DNA from: Candidatus Amulumruptor caecigallinarius | GTDB lineage: Bacteria; Bacteroidota; Bacteroidia; Bacteroidales; Muribaculaceae | Length of the DNA stretch: 64,000 nucleotides | NCBI GenBank assembly: GCA_023665575.1 | Contig: JAMPDQ010000003.1 | Coordinates: 1 to 64,000 of the forward strand | Direction: 5' to 3' | Shown here: positions 9,309 through 17,474 of the stretch, one piece after another | How positions within the stretch are numbered: the stretch's first letter is position 1 | How the letters are laid out: every line of letters begins with the position of its first letter | Notes under the pieces: model-generated | Told to the model about the DNA's origin: nothing | The model's input: the letters and a program-made list of their open reading frames with translations, nothing else | Databases searched by the model: none | Made by a program: the position numbers and the translations under genes

Positions 9309-10694
9309 ATGAAGCAACTAACCTTAAACGAATCATTTACGCTAAAAGGCAAAGGATTGCATTCCGGACTTGTGATTACGGCTGTGTTTAATCCGGCGCC
9401 TGAAAATACAGGATATAAGTTTCGGCGTGTTGACCTTGAAGGACAACCGGTGATAGATGCTATAGCAGAAAATGTGGTGGAAACAACACGCGGCACTGTG
9501 ATAGGCAACCGTAACGGAGATGTGGTAAGCACCATAGAGCATGCCATGGCGGCACTCTATGCCGCCGGCGTTGACAACTGCATCATAGATGTGGATGGGC
9601 CGGAGATTCCCATACTCGATGGCAGCGCATCTCCATTTGTTGAGGAGATTGAGAAAGTGGGCCTCAAGGAGCAGGACGCCGACAAGGACTTCTACATAAT
9701 AAAGGAGAAGACACAGTTCAGAGATGATGCAACCGGCTCTACCTTGACGATCTATCCCGATGATGGTTTCAGTGTGGAATGCATGGTAGAATATAATTCT
9801 CCCGTTCTTCCCAATCAATTTGCGGTGCTCGATGATCTTGCGGAGTTCAAACAGGAGGCTGCGGCAGCCCGCACTTTTGTGTTTGTTCGCGACATAGAGC
9901 AGCTCGTGACACACAATCTCATAAAGGGGGGCGACCTCGACAATGCGATTGTGATTTATGATGAGCCGGTTTCGCAAGAGAAAATCGATCACATATGCGA
10001 TGTGATGGGTGTGCCACACATGACCATCAACAAGTTGGGCTACATCAATCCGAAGCCTCTTGCATGGGATAATGAGCCGGCCCGCCACAAGCTCATTGAT
10101 GTGATCGGCGACCTTGCTCTCATAGGGCGTCCGATTCGCGGACGCGTGGTGGCAGTGCGTCCCGGACACACTGTTAACAACAAATTCACACGCATGGTGC
10201 GCCATGAAGTGAAACACACAGAGATACAGGCTCCGGTGTATAACCCCAACGTGCCGCCGCTGATAGATGTGAACGGAATTCGCAAACTTATTCCCCACCG
10301 CTATCCATTCCTGTTGATCGACAAGGTGATAGAAATGGATAAAAAACACATCATCGCGGTGAAGAATGTAACGGTCAACGAGCCCTTCTTCCAGGGTCAT
10401 TTCCCCGATGAGCCGGTCATGCCCGGCGTGCTTCAGGTGGAGGCAATGGCACAGGCTGCCGGTGTGCTGGTGCTCAATTTCCTTGAGGAGCCGGAAAAAT
10501 ATTCCACCTATTTCCTTAAAATCGACAATGTGAAATTCCGTCAGAAGGTTGTGCCCGGCAACACTCTTATTATGAATGTGTTTCTAACAACCGAGATTCG
10601 TCGTGGCTGTGCAATTGTGAAAGGCTATTCATTTGTTGGCGAGAAAGTGGTCTGCGAAGCGGAATTCATGGCTCAAATCATTAAAAACAAGTAA
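9309..10694 (+). CDS. lpxC/fabZ: Bifunctional UDP-3-O-acyl-GlcNAc deacetylase / 3-hydroxyacyl-ACP dehydratase
   Basis: It is a fusion of two enzymes that compete for or share hydroxyacyl-ACP flux. The LpxC half (about residues 1-305) commits to lipid A; zinc ligands are visible as His78 in TIEHAM and as His260 and Asp264 in HKLIDVIGD. The FabZ half (about 315-461) dehydrates 3-hydroxyacyl-ACP in fatty-acid elongation; it has LIPHRYPFLLID and the catalytic His364 in GHFPDEPVMPG. The start at 9309 gives MKQLTLNESFTLKGKGLHSG, the typical LpxC N-terminus; the 20 codons upstream overlap lpxD and are not family-like. Such fusions are known in Bacteroidetes. Confidence 0.96.
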   Translation: MKQLTLNESFTLKGKGLHSGLVITAVFNPAPENTGYKFRRVDLEGQPVIDAIAENVVETTRGTVIGNRNGDVVSTIEHAMAALYAAGVDNCIIDVDGPEIPILDGSASPFVEEIEKVGLKEQDADKDFYIIKEKTQFRDDATGSTLTIYPDDGFSVECMVEYNSPVLPNQFAVLDDLAEFKQEAAAARTFVFVRDIEQLVTHNLIKGGDLDNAIVIYDEPVSQEKIDHICDVMGVPHMTINKLGYINPKPLAWDNEPARHKLIDVIGDLALIGRPIRGRVVAVRPGHTVNNKFTRMVRHEVKHTEIQAPVYNPNVPPLIDVNGIRKLIPHRYPFLLIDKVIEMDKKHIIAVKNVTVNEPFFQGHFPDEPVMPGVLQVEAMAQAAGVLVLNFLEEPEKYSTYFLKIDNVKFRQKVVPGNTLIMNVFLTTEIRRGCAIVKGYSFVGEKVVCEAEFMAQIIKNK

Positions 10695-10700
10695 GCGCTG

Positions 10701-11474
10701 ATGTCAAATTTTTATAAGGTGCATCCCGACGCCAAAATCGGGAATAATGTAGAGATTGGAGATTTCACAACAATCCATGAGAATGTTGAGATTGGCGACA
10801 ACTGCAAGATATATGGCAATGTCAATATTTTCCCCGGTGCCCGGATTGGAGATGGAGTCACAATTTTCCCCGGAGCCGTTGTCTCCGGTGTGCCTCAGGA
10901 TCTGAAATTCCGAGGTGAGGAAACATTTGCTTACGTAGGTGACGGCACAATCCTGCGAGAGTGCGTCACAGTGAACCGTGGCACAGCCTCAAAGGGGAAA
11001 ACCGTTATTGGCAAGAATTGCCTTATCATGGCATATAACCATGTGGCACACGACTGTCGTCTTGGCGACCGTGTCATTATGTCGAATGCATGCCAGCTTG
11101 CCGGAGAAGTGCAGATAGATGATGCCGCAGTGATTGGTGGAGGCAGCCTTATTCATCAGTTCTGCCACCTGGGACGTAACATCATGCTCCAAGGGGGCGC
11201 GTTGGTAAATAAGGATATCCCACCTTTTGTAAAGGCAGCGCGCGAACCTATCTCATACGTTGGTCTGAACACCATAGGTTTGCATCGCAATCATTTCACT
11301 GATGAAGAAATCAAGCAAATAAGCGATATCTATCGTGTGCTGTATCTCTCGGATTTGAATGTCACCAATGCGGTGAAGCTGATACTCGAAACACTTCCGG
11401 AATCTGATTTCCGCAACGAAATCGTATATTTCGTTACGCATTCCGACAGAGGCGTGATTCGCTCGGCAATATAA
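10701..11474 (+). CDS. lpxA: UDP-N-acetylglucosamine O-acyltransferase
   Basis: This is the first lipid A step, transferring 3-hydroxyacyl from ACP to UDP-GlcNAc. The 257 residues form a hexapeptide left-handed beta-helix (HPDAKIGNNVEIGDFTTIH onward). The catalytic His region is NHVAHDCRLGDRV, and the ligand region is GGSLIHQFCHLGRN. It ends in a helical C-terminal domain. It starts 6 bp after lpxC/fabZ and is the last gene of the operon. A palindromic element begins at its stop codon and a 13-bp hairpin follows. Confidence 0.96.
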   Translation: MSNFYKVHPDAKIGNNVEIGDFTTIHENVEIGDNCKIYGNVNIFPGARIGDGVTIFPGAVVSGVPQDLKFRGEETFAYVGDGTILRECVTVNRGTASKGKTVIGKNCLIMAYNHVAHDCRLGDRVIMSNACQLAGEVQIDDAAVIGGGSLIHQFCHLGRNIMLQGGALVNKDIPPFVKAAREPISYVGLNTIGLHRNHFTDEEIKQISDIYRVLYLSDLNVTNAVKLILETLPESDFRNEIVYFVTHSDRGVIRSAI

Positions 11475-11518
11475 GACTGTTTGCAGGCCCGTAGTGGATC
11501 ACAAACAGACGGTTTATA
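11470..11518. repeat. Inverted repeat at the lpxA stop codon
   Basis: TATAAGACTGTTTG, which contains the lpxA TAA, faces CAAACAGACGGTTTATA about 18 bp further on. The arms resemble the dispersed TTAG..CTGTTTCATAAA family in degenerate form. Confidence 0.5.
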
Positions 11519-11523
11519 GATTT

Positions 11524-11553
11524 AGTTCCCAAGTTGCTTACAACTTGGGAACT
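11524..11553 (+). terminator. lpx operon hairpin
   Basis: A perfect 13-bp stem (AGTTCCCAAGTTG) with a CTTA loop lies 50 bp after lpxA. A clear T-run is lacking, but its position fits transcription termination or mRNA 3' protection. Confidence 0.6.
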
Positions 11554-11565
11554 TAATGTTTATGG

Positions 11566-11627
11566 TTTAGGCTCCATTCCCCAAAATTGTTAAAGCGAGG
11601 CGGCGTATTTTGGGAAATGGAGAGTTA
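11566..11627. repeat. Inverted-repeat element, CTCCATTCCCC subtype
   Basis: TTTAGGCTCCATTCCCCAAA faces ATTTTGGGAAATGGAGAGTTA. The arms are about 20 bp and the interior about 20 bp. The element lies in the convergent gap between lpxA and the M13 peptidase gene. Confidence 0.65.
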
Positions 11628-11709
11628 TGTTTGAAGGTTGATACAGCAGGGGGATGTGTCCGGACAGGCACATCCCCCTATATTTATTATATTTATGCTG
11701 CGGATGGAA

Positions 11710-13758
11710 TTACCAGATAATCACTCTTTCCTCAACAGGTCGGAACATCTTGTTTCCCTCCGTAACACCGAAGGCCTTCATGAAGGGTTCGATATTGCGA
11801 AGCGACACATTCACACGGTTCACACCGAGAGAGTGGGGGTCGGCAGTGGTAAGGTTGCGAATCTCAGCCTCGCGGATATTATTGGCCCAGAGATTTGCAA
11901 AGTTCATATAGAACACTTGAGTGGGGTCGAAGCCCTCAATTTTCGCCTCATCGGAAGTGACATCCACACCTTTTTTCTTCTGTGAATCAAGGAAAGCTGT
12001 GTAAGAGATGCGGAGGCCACCCTGATCTGCAATATTTTCACCCAGCGTGTAAGCGCCATTAGCATGAAGGCCGGGAAGCACCTCAATCTCGCTGTATTGG
12101 TCGGCAAGACCTTTTGTGAGTTTGTCAAATGCCTCTTTGTCTTCAGCAGTCCACCAGTTTTTCATGTTGCCTTCAAAATCAAAGTTGCATCCCTGGTCAT
12201 CGAAGCCGTGAGTGAGCTCGTGTCCGATCACCACACCGATACCGCCATAGTTTTCAGCATCGCTTGATTCGGGATCAAAGAAAGGAGCCTGAAGAATGCC
12301 GGCGGGGAACACGATCTCGTTGTTGATCGGATTATAGTAGGCATTGATGGTTTGGGGGGTCATGCTCCACTCAGTGCGGTCAACAGGTTTGCCCCATTTT
12401 TCAAGATAGCGGTCCTGCTCCCACATGCGGGTGGCGTAAATATTGTCATAATATGATTTCTCCGGCTCAATCACGAGAAGTGAATAGTCTTTCCACTTGT
12501 CAGGATATCCGATTTTCACAGTGATTGAATTGAGCTTCTTGAGAGCGGCCACTTTAGTGTCATCAGTCATCCAGGGGAGGTTGATGATATGCTTGCCGAG
12601 CGCGTTGCGAAGATTCTCCACGAGGCCTTCCATATATATTTTGCTGCTTTCGGGGAAATATTTCTCCACATAGAGTTGGCCGATGCCTTCTCCGAGAGAG
12701 CCTTCCACTGTAGAGAGAGCCTTTTTCCAGCGTGGGCGCTGCTGCTGCACACCCGACATCACCTTGTTGAACGCGAAAGAAGCATTAGCGAAGTCATCTG
12801 AAAGGAAGGGTGCCGCACCGCTTACGATATCCCAGAGATAATAATCCTTTTTCTCGCGGTCGGTGAGTGTTTTCATCAGATTGTCGGCCTGCTGCACAGT
12901 GTTGAGCTGGGTCACAATCACCATTTCCGGGGGCGTGATGCCGAGGTCTTCAATCATTTCCTTTACCGGAAGATTGGGATACATTTCAGTCACTTGCGCC
13001 AGAGTGCGGGGATTATACATTGCCGGGATATTGCGGCTCTGTTCGCGTGTCCACACGGAGTCGGCCAGAAGTGTTTCAATTTTCATCACATTTTTGGCGA
13101 TGCGCTTTGCATCTTTCTTTGAATATCCGGCGAGATTCATCTGCGTTTCAATAAGCTTCACATAAGCATCGCGCACCTCTTTATTGCGCTTATCGTTAAG
13201 CAGATAATAGTCACGGTCGCCGAGACCGAGGCCACCGCCATTCACATACATTGAATACACCTTGCTGTTGGCGAGGTCTTCCATGAATCCTACGCTGAAG
13301 AGTGGCGATGACTGATAGCGGTGCATCCAGCGGAAGAGGTCAGCCATACCGGCTGCATCGGTGTTCTCGATTTTTTCGAGAGTAGCCTTGATTGGTGCGG
13401 CACCTTCGCGGTTACGGCGCACTGAATCCATTCCCTGCTCATAGAGAGTGGCAATCTTGAAGGCATTTGTTCCCTTTTCAGGATTGGTGGCCGACAGCCC
13501 CCTGACAATTCTTTGCACACGGTGTTCGCTTGAATCGTTCAGGATGTTGAATTGTCCGTATCGGGCATATTCCGGTGTGAGAGGATGACTTTCCATCCAT
13601 TTTTTATTTACGTGTCCATAAAAGTCTTCCTTCGGGGAAATGTTTGCATCAATTCCCTCTTTGCTGAGACTTTTAAGATGTTCCTGGGCCAAAAGTGCGG
13701 TGGTGCTCATGCCCATTGCCGCACAAAATGCCATTGTTAATCCGGTTCTGATTCTCAT
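11710..13758 (-). CDS. pepO: M13 family zinc metallopeptidase (neprilysin/PepO-like)
   Basis: This predicted exported endopeptidase cleaves short peptides. A signal peptide is seen (MRIRTGLTMAFCAAMG, then ALLAQ). The mature protein starts with the family's KEDFYGHVNKKWM segment. The zinc site is VIGHELTHGFDD (HExxH), the third ligand is in GENIADQGGL (ExxxD), and the substrate-binding NAYYNP plus VFPAGIL precede it. The 682-aa length is typical. The usual C-terminal CxxW is replaced by RVIIW, so the terminal Cys is missing. The isochorismate synthase gene ends 35 bp upstream on the same strand. Confidence 0.94.
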   Translation of the reverse strand: MRIRTGLTMAFCAAMGMSTTALLAQEHLKSLSKEGIDANISPKEDFYGHVNKKWMESHPLTPEYARYGQFNILNDSSEHRVQRIVRGLSATNPEKGTNAFKIATLYEQGMDSVRRNREGAAPIKATLEKIENTDAAGMADLFRWMHRYQSSPLFSVGFMEDLANSKVYSMYVNGGGLGLGDRDYYLLNDKRNKEVRDAYVKLIETQMNLAGYSKKDAKRIAKNVMKIETLLADSVWTREQSRNIPAMYNPRTLAQVTEMYPNLPVKEMIEDLGITPPEMVIVTQLNTVQQADNLMKTLTDREKKDYYLWDIVSGAAPFLSDDFANASFAFNKVMSGVQQQRPRWKKALSTVEGSLGEGIGQLYVEKYFPESSKIYMEGLVENLRNALGKHIINLPWMTDDTKVAALKKLNSITVKIGYPDKWKDYSLLVIEPEKSYYDNIYATRMWEQDRYLEKWGKPVDRTEWSMTPQTINAYYNPINNEIVFPAGILQAPFFDPESSDAENYGGIGVVIGHELTHGFDDQGCNFDFEGNMKNWWTAEDKEAFDKLTKGLADQYSEIEVLPGLHANGAYTLGENIADQGGLRISYTAFLDSQKKKGVDVTSDEAKIEGFDPTQVFYMNFANLWANNIREAEIRNLTTADPHSLGVNRVNVSLRNIEPFMKAFGVTEGNKMFRPVEERVIIW

Positions 13759-13793
13759 GATTTTTATAATTTATAATTTGTAATTCCTGATTC

Positions 13794-14768
13794 CTAAAGG
13801 TTCAATGTGGAGGCTTTCTTTTCAGTCTCCTCCCATTCCATGTTGGGATCCGATTCCGCCATAATGCCGCCGCCGGCAAAGATGCAACCCTCTTCTGAAG
13901 AGAGACACATAGAGCGGATGTTGACATAATATTGAAAGTCGCCATTGCTGTGGCGCGGACCGCAGAAACCTCCGTAAAAGAGTCGGTCACCCTCAATTTT
14001 TCTGATTATATCCAACGCCTTCTCCTTAGGGTATCCCGCAAGTGCGGGTGAAGGGGAGAGGTGAAGTGCGATATTGTCGGCATCAATCATAACGGATGCA
14101 TCGCCGGTTGCCGATATGCGTGTCACAAGATGCTCCACAGGTCCGGCAATTGCAGTGGTCATCGGTTCAGCCTCAGGTTGGAGTCCGGCGCTTTCAAGTT
14201 CGTTGAGCAGATATTTCGACACCACCTTGTGTTCCCTAATGTTCTTGCTGTCCCATCCGCCACCGACCCCTGATGCGCGCGTGCCGGCAAGAGCCATCGT
14301 GTGCAGAGTGTATCCATCCCTTTTCAGCAAAAGTTCGGGAGATGCCCCCACCCAGGTGCCACTTTCTGCGGTGGAGAAGAGAAACACGAAAGCTCCCGGA
14401 TAAGACATGTGCATACGCATAAACACGTCCATTGCGTCATCACAATTTCTGCTGCATCTGATTGCCCGCGCAAGCACACATTTTTCCAATCCCCCGGCTC
14501 TTATTGATTCGCGGATGAAATTCACACCGGCGGTGTGTTCCTCCCGGCTCATGATGTGGTCGGGCATGCATCCGGCATTCTTGTTGGAGGCAATATATTC
14601 ATTCATTTCCATAATCCCGGGAGTCATGGAGCCGGGAATAGTGAATATTTTGCCGTTGTCAAAACTCGTAAATACGAATCCCTCTCCGCAGATTCCTTTC
14701 CGAATATCTTCAGAGGCTCCATACACAATTTTGTCGGAGAGGGGAAGTCTGTAAGCAAAGCAATTCAT
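13794..14768 (-). CDS. menF: Isochorismate synthase (MenF/EntC family)
   Basis: It isomerises chorismate to isochorismate, the first committed step to menaquinone; the anaerobic lifestyle and the lack of siderophore genes nearby favour that role. The 324 residues cover the chorismate-binding domain, with GASPELLLKRDG, the catalytic-region ALAGTRASG, HLSPSPALAGYP and YGGFCGP, and magnesium-binding acidic residues near the end. It is shorter than MenF of E. coli at the N-terminus. No menD or menB is next to it, so the pathway genes are split. The M13 gene downstream is probably co-transcribed only by chance. Confidence 0.88.
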   Translation of the reverse strand: MNCFAYRLPLSDKIVYGASEDIRKGICGEGFVFTSFDNGKIFTIPGSMTPGIMEMNEYIASNKNAGCMPDHIMSREEHTAGVNFIRESIRAGGLEKCVLARAIRCSRNCDDAMDVFMRMHMSYPGAFVFLFSTAESGTWVGASPELLLKRDGYTLHTMALAGTRASGVGGGWDSKNIREHKVVSKYLLNELESAGLQPEAEPMTTAIAGPVEHLVTRISATGDASVMIDADNIALHLSPSPALAGYPKEKALDIIRKIEGDRLFYGGFCGPRHSNGDFQYYVNIRSMCLSSEEGCIFAGGGIMAESDPNMEWEETEKKASTLNL

Positions 14769-15059
14769 GGTATTAATAAGGATGTATAAATTAGTTATCG
14801 CATCGATTGTTTAATTTTTTATGAAACTGACTCTAATTTGTGCATCCCACTTATTGAAGTGATTTAAACTTTTTACAAAAACTAAAGAAGTGTTTAAATA
14901 TGTTGTATTCAAACGCAATATTTATTAATATTTTGGCAACTTCCGCTTCTTTCATCAGTCGTGATGCCCGCATCACTCCTTCTTCAATAACCGAAATTTG
15001 CTCAAAATCTTAATGAATCTTGTATTTGAAAAAAGTTTAAAACACTTCATTATATCAGG
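14769..15059. repeat. Intergenic region with two inverted-repeat motifs
   Basis: This gap holds a solo dispersed-family end at 14815-14835 (complement TTAGAGTCAGTTTCATAAA). It also holds a second pair: TTGAAGTGATTTAAACTTTTT-like at about 14855 faces its complement at about 15030-15049, roughly 150 bp apart. The left arm motif GAAGTGATTTAAACT recurs near 62345. No open reading frame of note lies inside. Confidence 0.5.
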
Positions 15060-16379
15060 TTATTCATTAATCTTTCGTTCAAGCCGGGCAAACAAATCGA
15101 ATTCATTGGCACCGGTCACTATGGCTTCCACAAAGTCGCCGGGATACACATCTTCATCTCCGGCGTCAAGATAGTAGGTTTGATCCACACCGGGAGAATC
15201 CCACTGCGAGCGGCATTCCGGATCGTCTGTTTCCGTTTCATCCACAAGCAAGACCACCCTTTTTCCGATATCTTCCCGGTTATGCGTGGCGGAAATCTCC
15301 TCCTGCAAATTCATTATCATGTCGCGTCTGCGATGCTTCACATCAGCAGGCACATCATCCTCATAATTATTTGCCGCGAAAGTGTCTTCCTCCTCGCTAT
15401 ATTCAAAGCAACCCATACGGTCAAACTTCTGCTCTTTCACAAATTCCATTAGTTCTTCAAAATCCTCTTCCGTTTCACCCGGGAATCCCACCATCAGAGT
15501 GGTGCGGATTTTTATGTCCGGCACCTTCGCGTGGATTCTGTCAAGGAGATTGAGAGTATCCTTCTTGTTGATGCGGCGTCGCATGCGGGAGAGCATGTTG
15601 TCAGAGATATGTTGCAATGCTATATCGATATATTTGCACACATTATCGCGCCGTGCCATCACATCAAGCACGTCTTCAGGGAAATCGGCCGGATAGGCAT
15701 AATGCAGACGTATCCACTTCACACCCTCTATGTCGGCCATTTTATCGATAAGTTCGGCAAGTTTATGCTCTTTATATATATCGAGACCATAGCTCGACAG
15801 ATCCTGTGCCAGGATATTGAATTCTTTCACACCTCCGGCGGCCAGATCTTTCACCTCTTCGAGAATTTCCTCGATTTTGCGTGATTTATGGCGGCCTGTG
15901 ATAAGAGGGATTGCGCAGAATGCGCAGAATCGGTTGCACCCCTCAGAAATCTTCACATAAGCAGTGTGCGGAGGAGTTGTCAACGTTCTCTCCCATTCAG
16001 CCACATGTGTGCGAACCTTAAGATCGGGGAGAGAATCAACAAAACCATCCCAGTCGAATTTCCCGTAAAGCCGGTCAATCTCAGGAATCTCTTCTTGCAG
16101 AGTGTTTCGGTATCTTTCGGAAAGGCATCCCATCACGCAGAGATTGCCGATTTTTCCCTCGGCCTTGTATTCGCCCATCGCCAGAATAAAATCAATCGAT
16201 TCCTCCTTGGCATCCCCGATGAATCCGCATGTGTTAACCATAACATATTCACCCGAGACATCAACGGGATCTGCCGTTACGGTATATCCCTTGGCTTCAA
16301 GGCGGCGGATGAGACGTTCTGTATCAATCAGATTCTTTGAGCATCCGAACGACACTATGTCAATATGGTTTTTCCTCAT
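15060..16379 (-). CDS. rimO: Ribosomal protein S12 methylthiotransferase
   Basis: This radical-SAM enzyme adds a methylthio group to the conserved Asp of ribosomal protein S12. The N-terminal UPF0004 domain starts VSFGCSKNLIDTERL. The radical-SAM cluster is SEGCNRFCAFCAIPLITGRHKSR (CxxxCxxC), and a TRAM domain ends the 439 aa. RimO is favoured over MiaB by GCSKN and by the S12-type signature around GRHKSR. It lies 57 bp downstream of ftsY and is probably co-transcribed with it. Confidence 0.95.
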   Translation of the reverse strand: MRKNHIDIVSFGCSKNLIDTERLIRRLEAKGYTVTADPVDVSGEYVMVNTCGFIGDAKEESIDFILAMGEYKAEGKIGNLCVMGCLSERYRNTLQEEIPEIDRLYGKFDWDGFVDSLPDLKVRTHVAEWERTLTTPPHTAYVKISEGCNRFCAFCAIPLITGRHKSRKIEEILEEVKDLAAGGVKEFNILAQDLSSYGLDIYKEHKLAELIDKMADIEGVKWIRLHYAYPADFPEDVLDVMARRDNVCKYIDIALQHISDNMLSRMRRRINKKDTLNLLDRIHAKVPDIKIRTTLMVGFPGETEEDFEELMEFVKEQKFDRMGCFEYSEEEDTFAANNYEDDVPADVKHRRRDMIMNLQEEISATHNREDIGKRVVLLVDETETDDPECRSQWDSPGVDQTYYLDAGDEDVYPGDFVEAIVTGANEFDLFARLERKINE

Positions 16380-16417
16380 AAATTGTTAGGCAGCTAAGAA
16401 AAACAAACCGATATATG

Positions 16418-16440
16418 TTTATGTAACAGACGCTTATTAA
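16418..16440. repeat. Solo dispersed-repeat end at the ftsY stop codon
   Basis: On the minus strand, TTTAATAAGCGTCTGTTACATAAA begins within the ftsY TAA stop. It matches the TTA..GTCTGTTACATAAA variant also seen near rodA. Confidence 0.5.
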
Positions 16441-17396
16441 ATGGAGTTACCGAAAAGGGATCTCACGAATTCTTCGGAGTGGAAAATCTGGATATCATCC
16501 ATTCCCTCTCCCAAACCGATATATTTAACCGGAATTTTAAACTGGTCGCTAATGCCAATCACCACGCCCCCCTTGGACGTGCCGTCAAGTTTTGTCACGG
16601 CGAGGTTGTTCACCTCGGTGGCAGCCACAAACTGGCGAGCCTGCTCGAATGCGTTCTGACCGGTTGAACCGTCGAGCACCAGGAGAATTTCCTGCGGGGC
16701 ATCCGGCACAACGCGTTTCATCACATTCTTTATTTTTGTGAGTTCGTTCATCAGCCCCACCTTATTATGGAGTCGTCCGGCTGTGTCAATAATCACAACA
16801 TCCGCTTCCTGAGCCTTTGCCGATGAAAGTGTGTCAAACGCCACTGCGGCAGGATCGCTGCCCATTTTCTGCTTAATCACAGGCACCCCCACACGCTCTC
16901 CCCATATGTCAAGCTGCTCAATGGCGGCGGCGCGGAAGGTGTCGGCGGCACCGAGCACCACTTTGTTGCCGGCCTGCTTATATTGTCGCGCGAGTTTGCC
17001 GATGGTAGTGGTTTTCCCCACGCCATTCACGCCTACAACCATAATAACGTATGGCTTTCCGGCATCTGCCGGCACATGGAAATCTTCAAGCGCCTCCTTA
17101 TCAGTCGGTTTTGTGAGCATTTCAGTCACTTCATCCACCAGGAGCTTGCGAAGCTCTTCGCTTCCGACATATTTGTCTCTGGCCACACGAGCCTCAAGCC
17201 GCTCAATGATTTTGATTGTGGTGTCTGTGCCCACATCGCTGGTGATGAATGCCTCTTCCAGATTGTCGAGCACCTCTTCGTCAACCTTGCTTTTTCCGGC
17301 TATGGCGTGCGAGATTTTGCTCCACACACCGGTTTTGGTCTTTTCAAGACCTTTGTCGAGTGTCTCCTTGTTTTTTTTCGAAAAGAATTTAAACAT
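16437..17396 (-). CDS. ftsY: Signal recognition particle receptor FtsY
   Basis: This SRP-docking GTPase at the inner membrane works in co-translational targeting. The 319 residues are essentially the NG domain only, lacking the long acidic A domain of E. coli. The P-loop is GVNGVGKTTTIGKL. DTFRAAAIEQL and DTAGRLHNK are G2 and G3, and TKLDGTSKGG is G4. A basic N-terminus (MFKFFSKKNKE) may contact lipid. A TAATTTTG box lies 23 bp upstream. The stop codon lies in a dispersed-repeat end. Confidence 0.97.
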   Translation of the reverse strand: MFKFFSKKNKETLDKGLEKTKTGVWSKISHAIAGKSKVDEEVLDNLEEAFITSDVGTDTTIKIIERLEARVARDKYVGSEELRKLLVDEVTEMLTKPTDKEALEDFHVPADAGKPYVIMVVGVNGVGKTTTIGKLARQYKQAGNKVVLGAADTFRAAAIEQLDIWGERVGVPVIKQKMGSDPAAVAFDTLSSAKAQEADVVIIDTAGRLHNKVGLMNELTKIKNVMKRVVPDAPQEILLVLDGSTGQNAFEQARQFVAATEVNNLAVTKLDGTSKGGVVIGISDQFKIPVKYIGLGEGMDDIQIFHSEEFVRSLFGNSI

Positions 17397-17418
17397 CTTC
17401 TATAACTGTGTTAAGTCA

Positions 17419-17426
17419 CAAAATTA
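17419..17426 (-). promoter_or_regulatory. ftsY-rimO -7 box
   Basis: TAATTTTG on the minus strand lies 23 bp before the ftsY ATG. No clear -33 TTTG is present at 19-21 bp. Confidence 0.45.
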
Positions 17427-17474
17427 GCAATTTTCTTGGATAATCAGGTTTGTTTGCCTTAAAAAATGTGGTGT

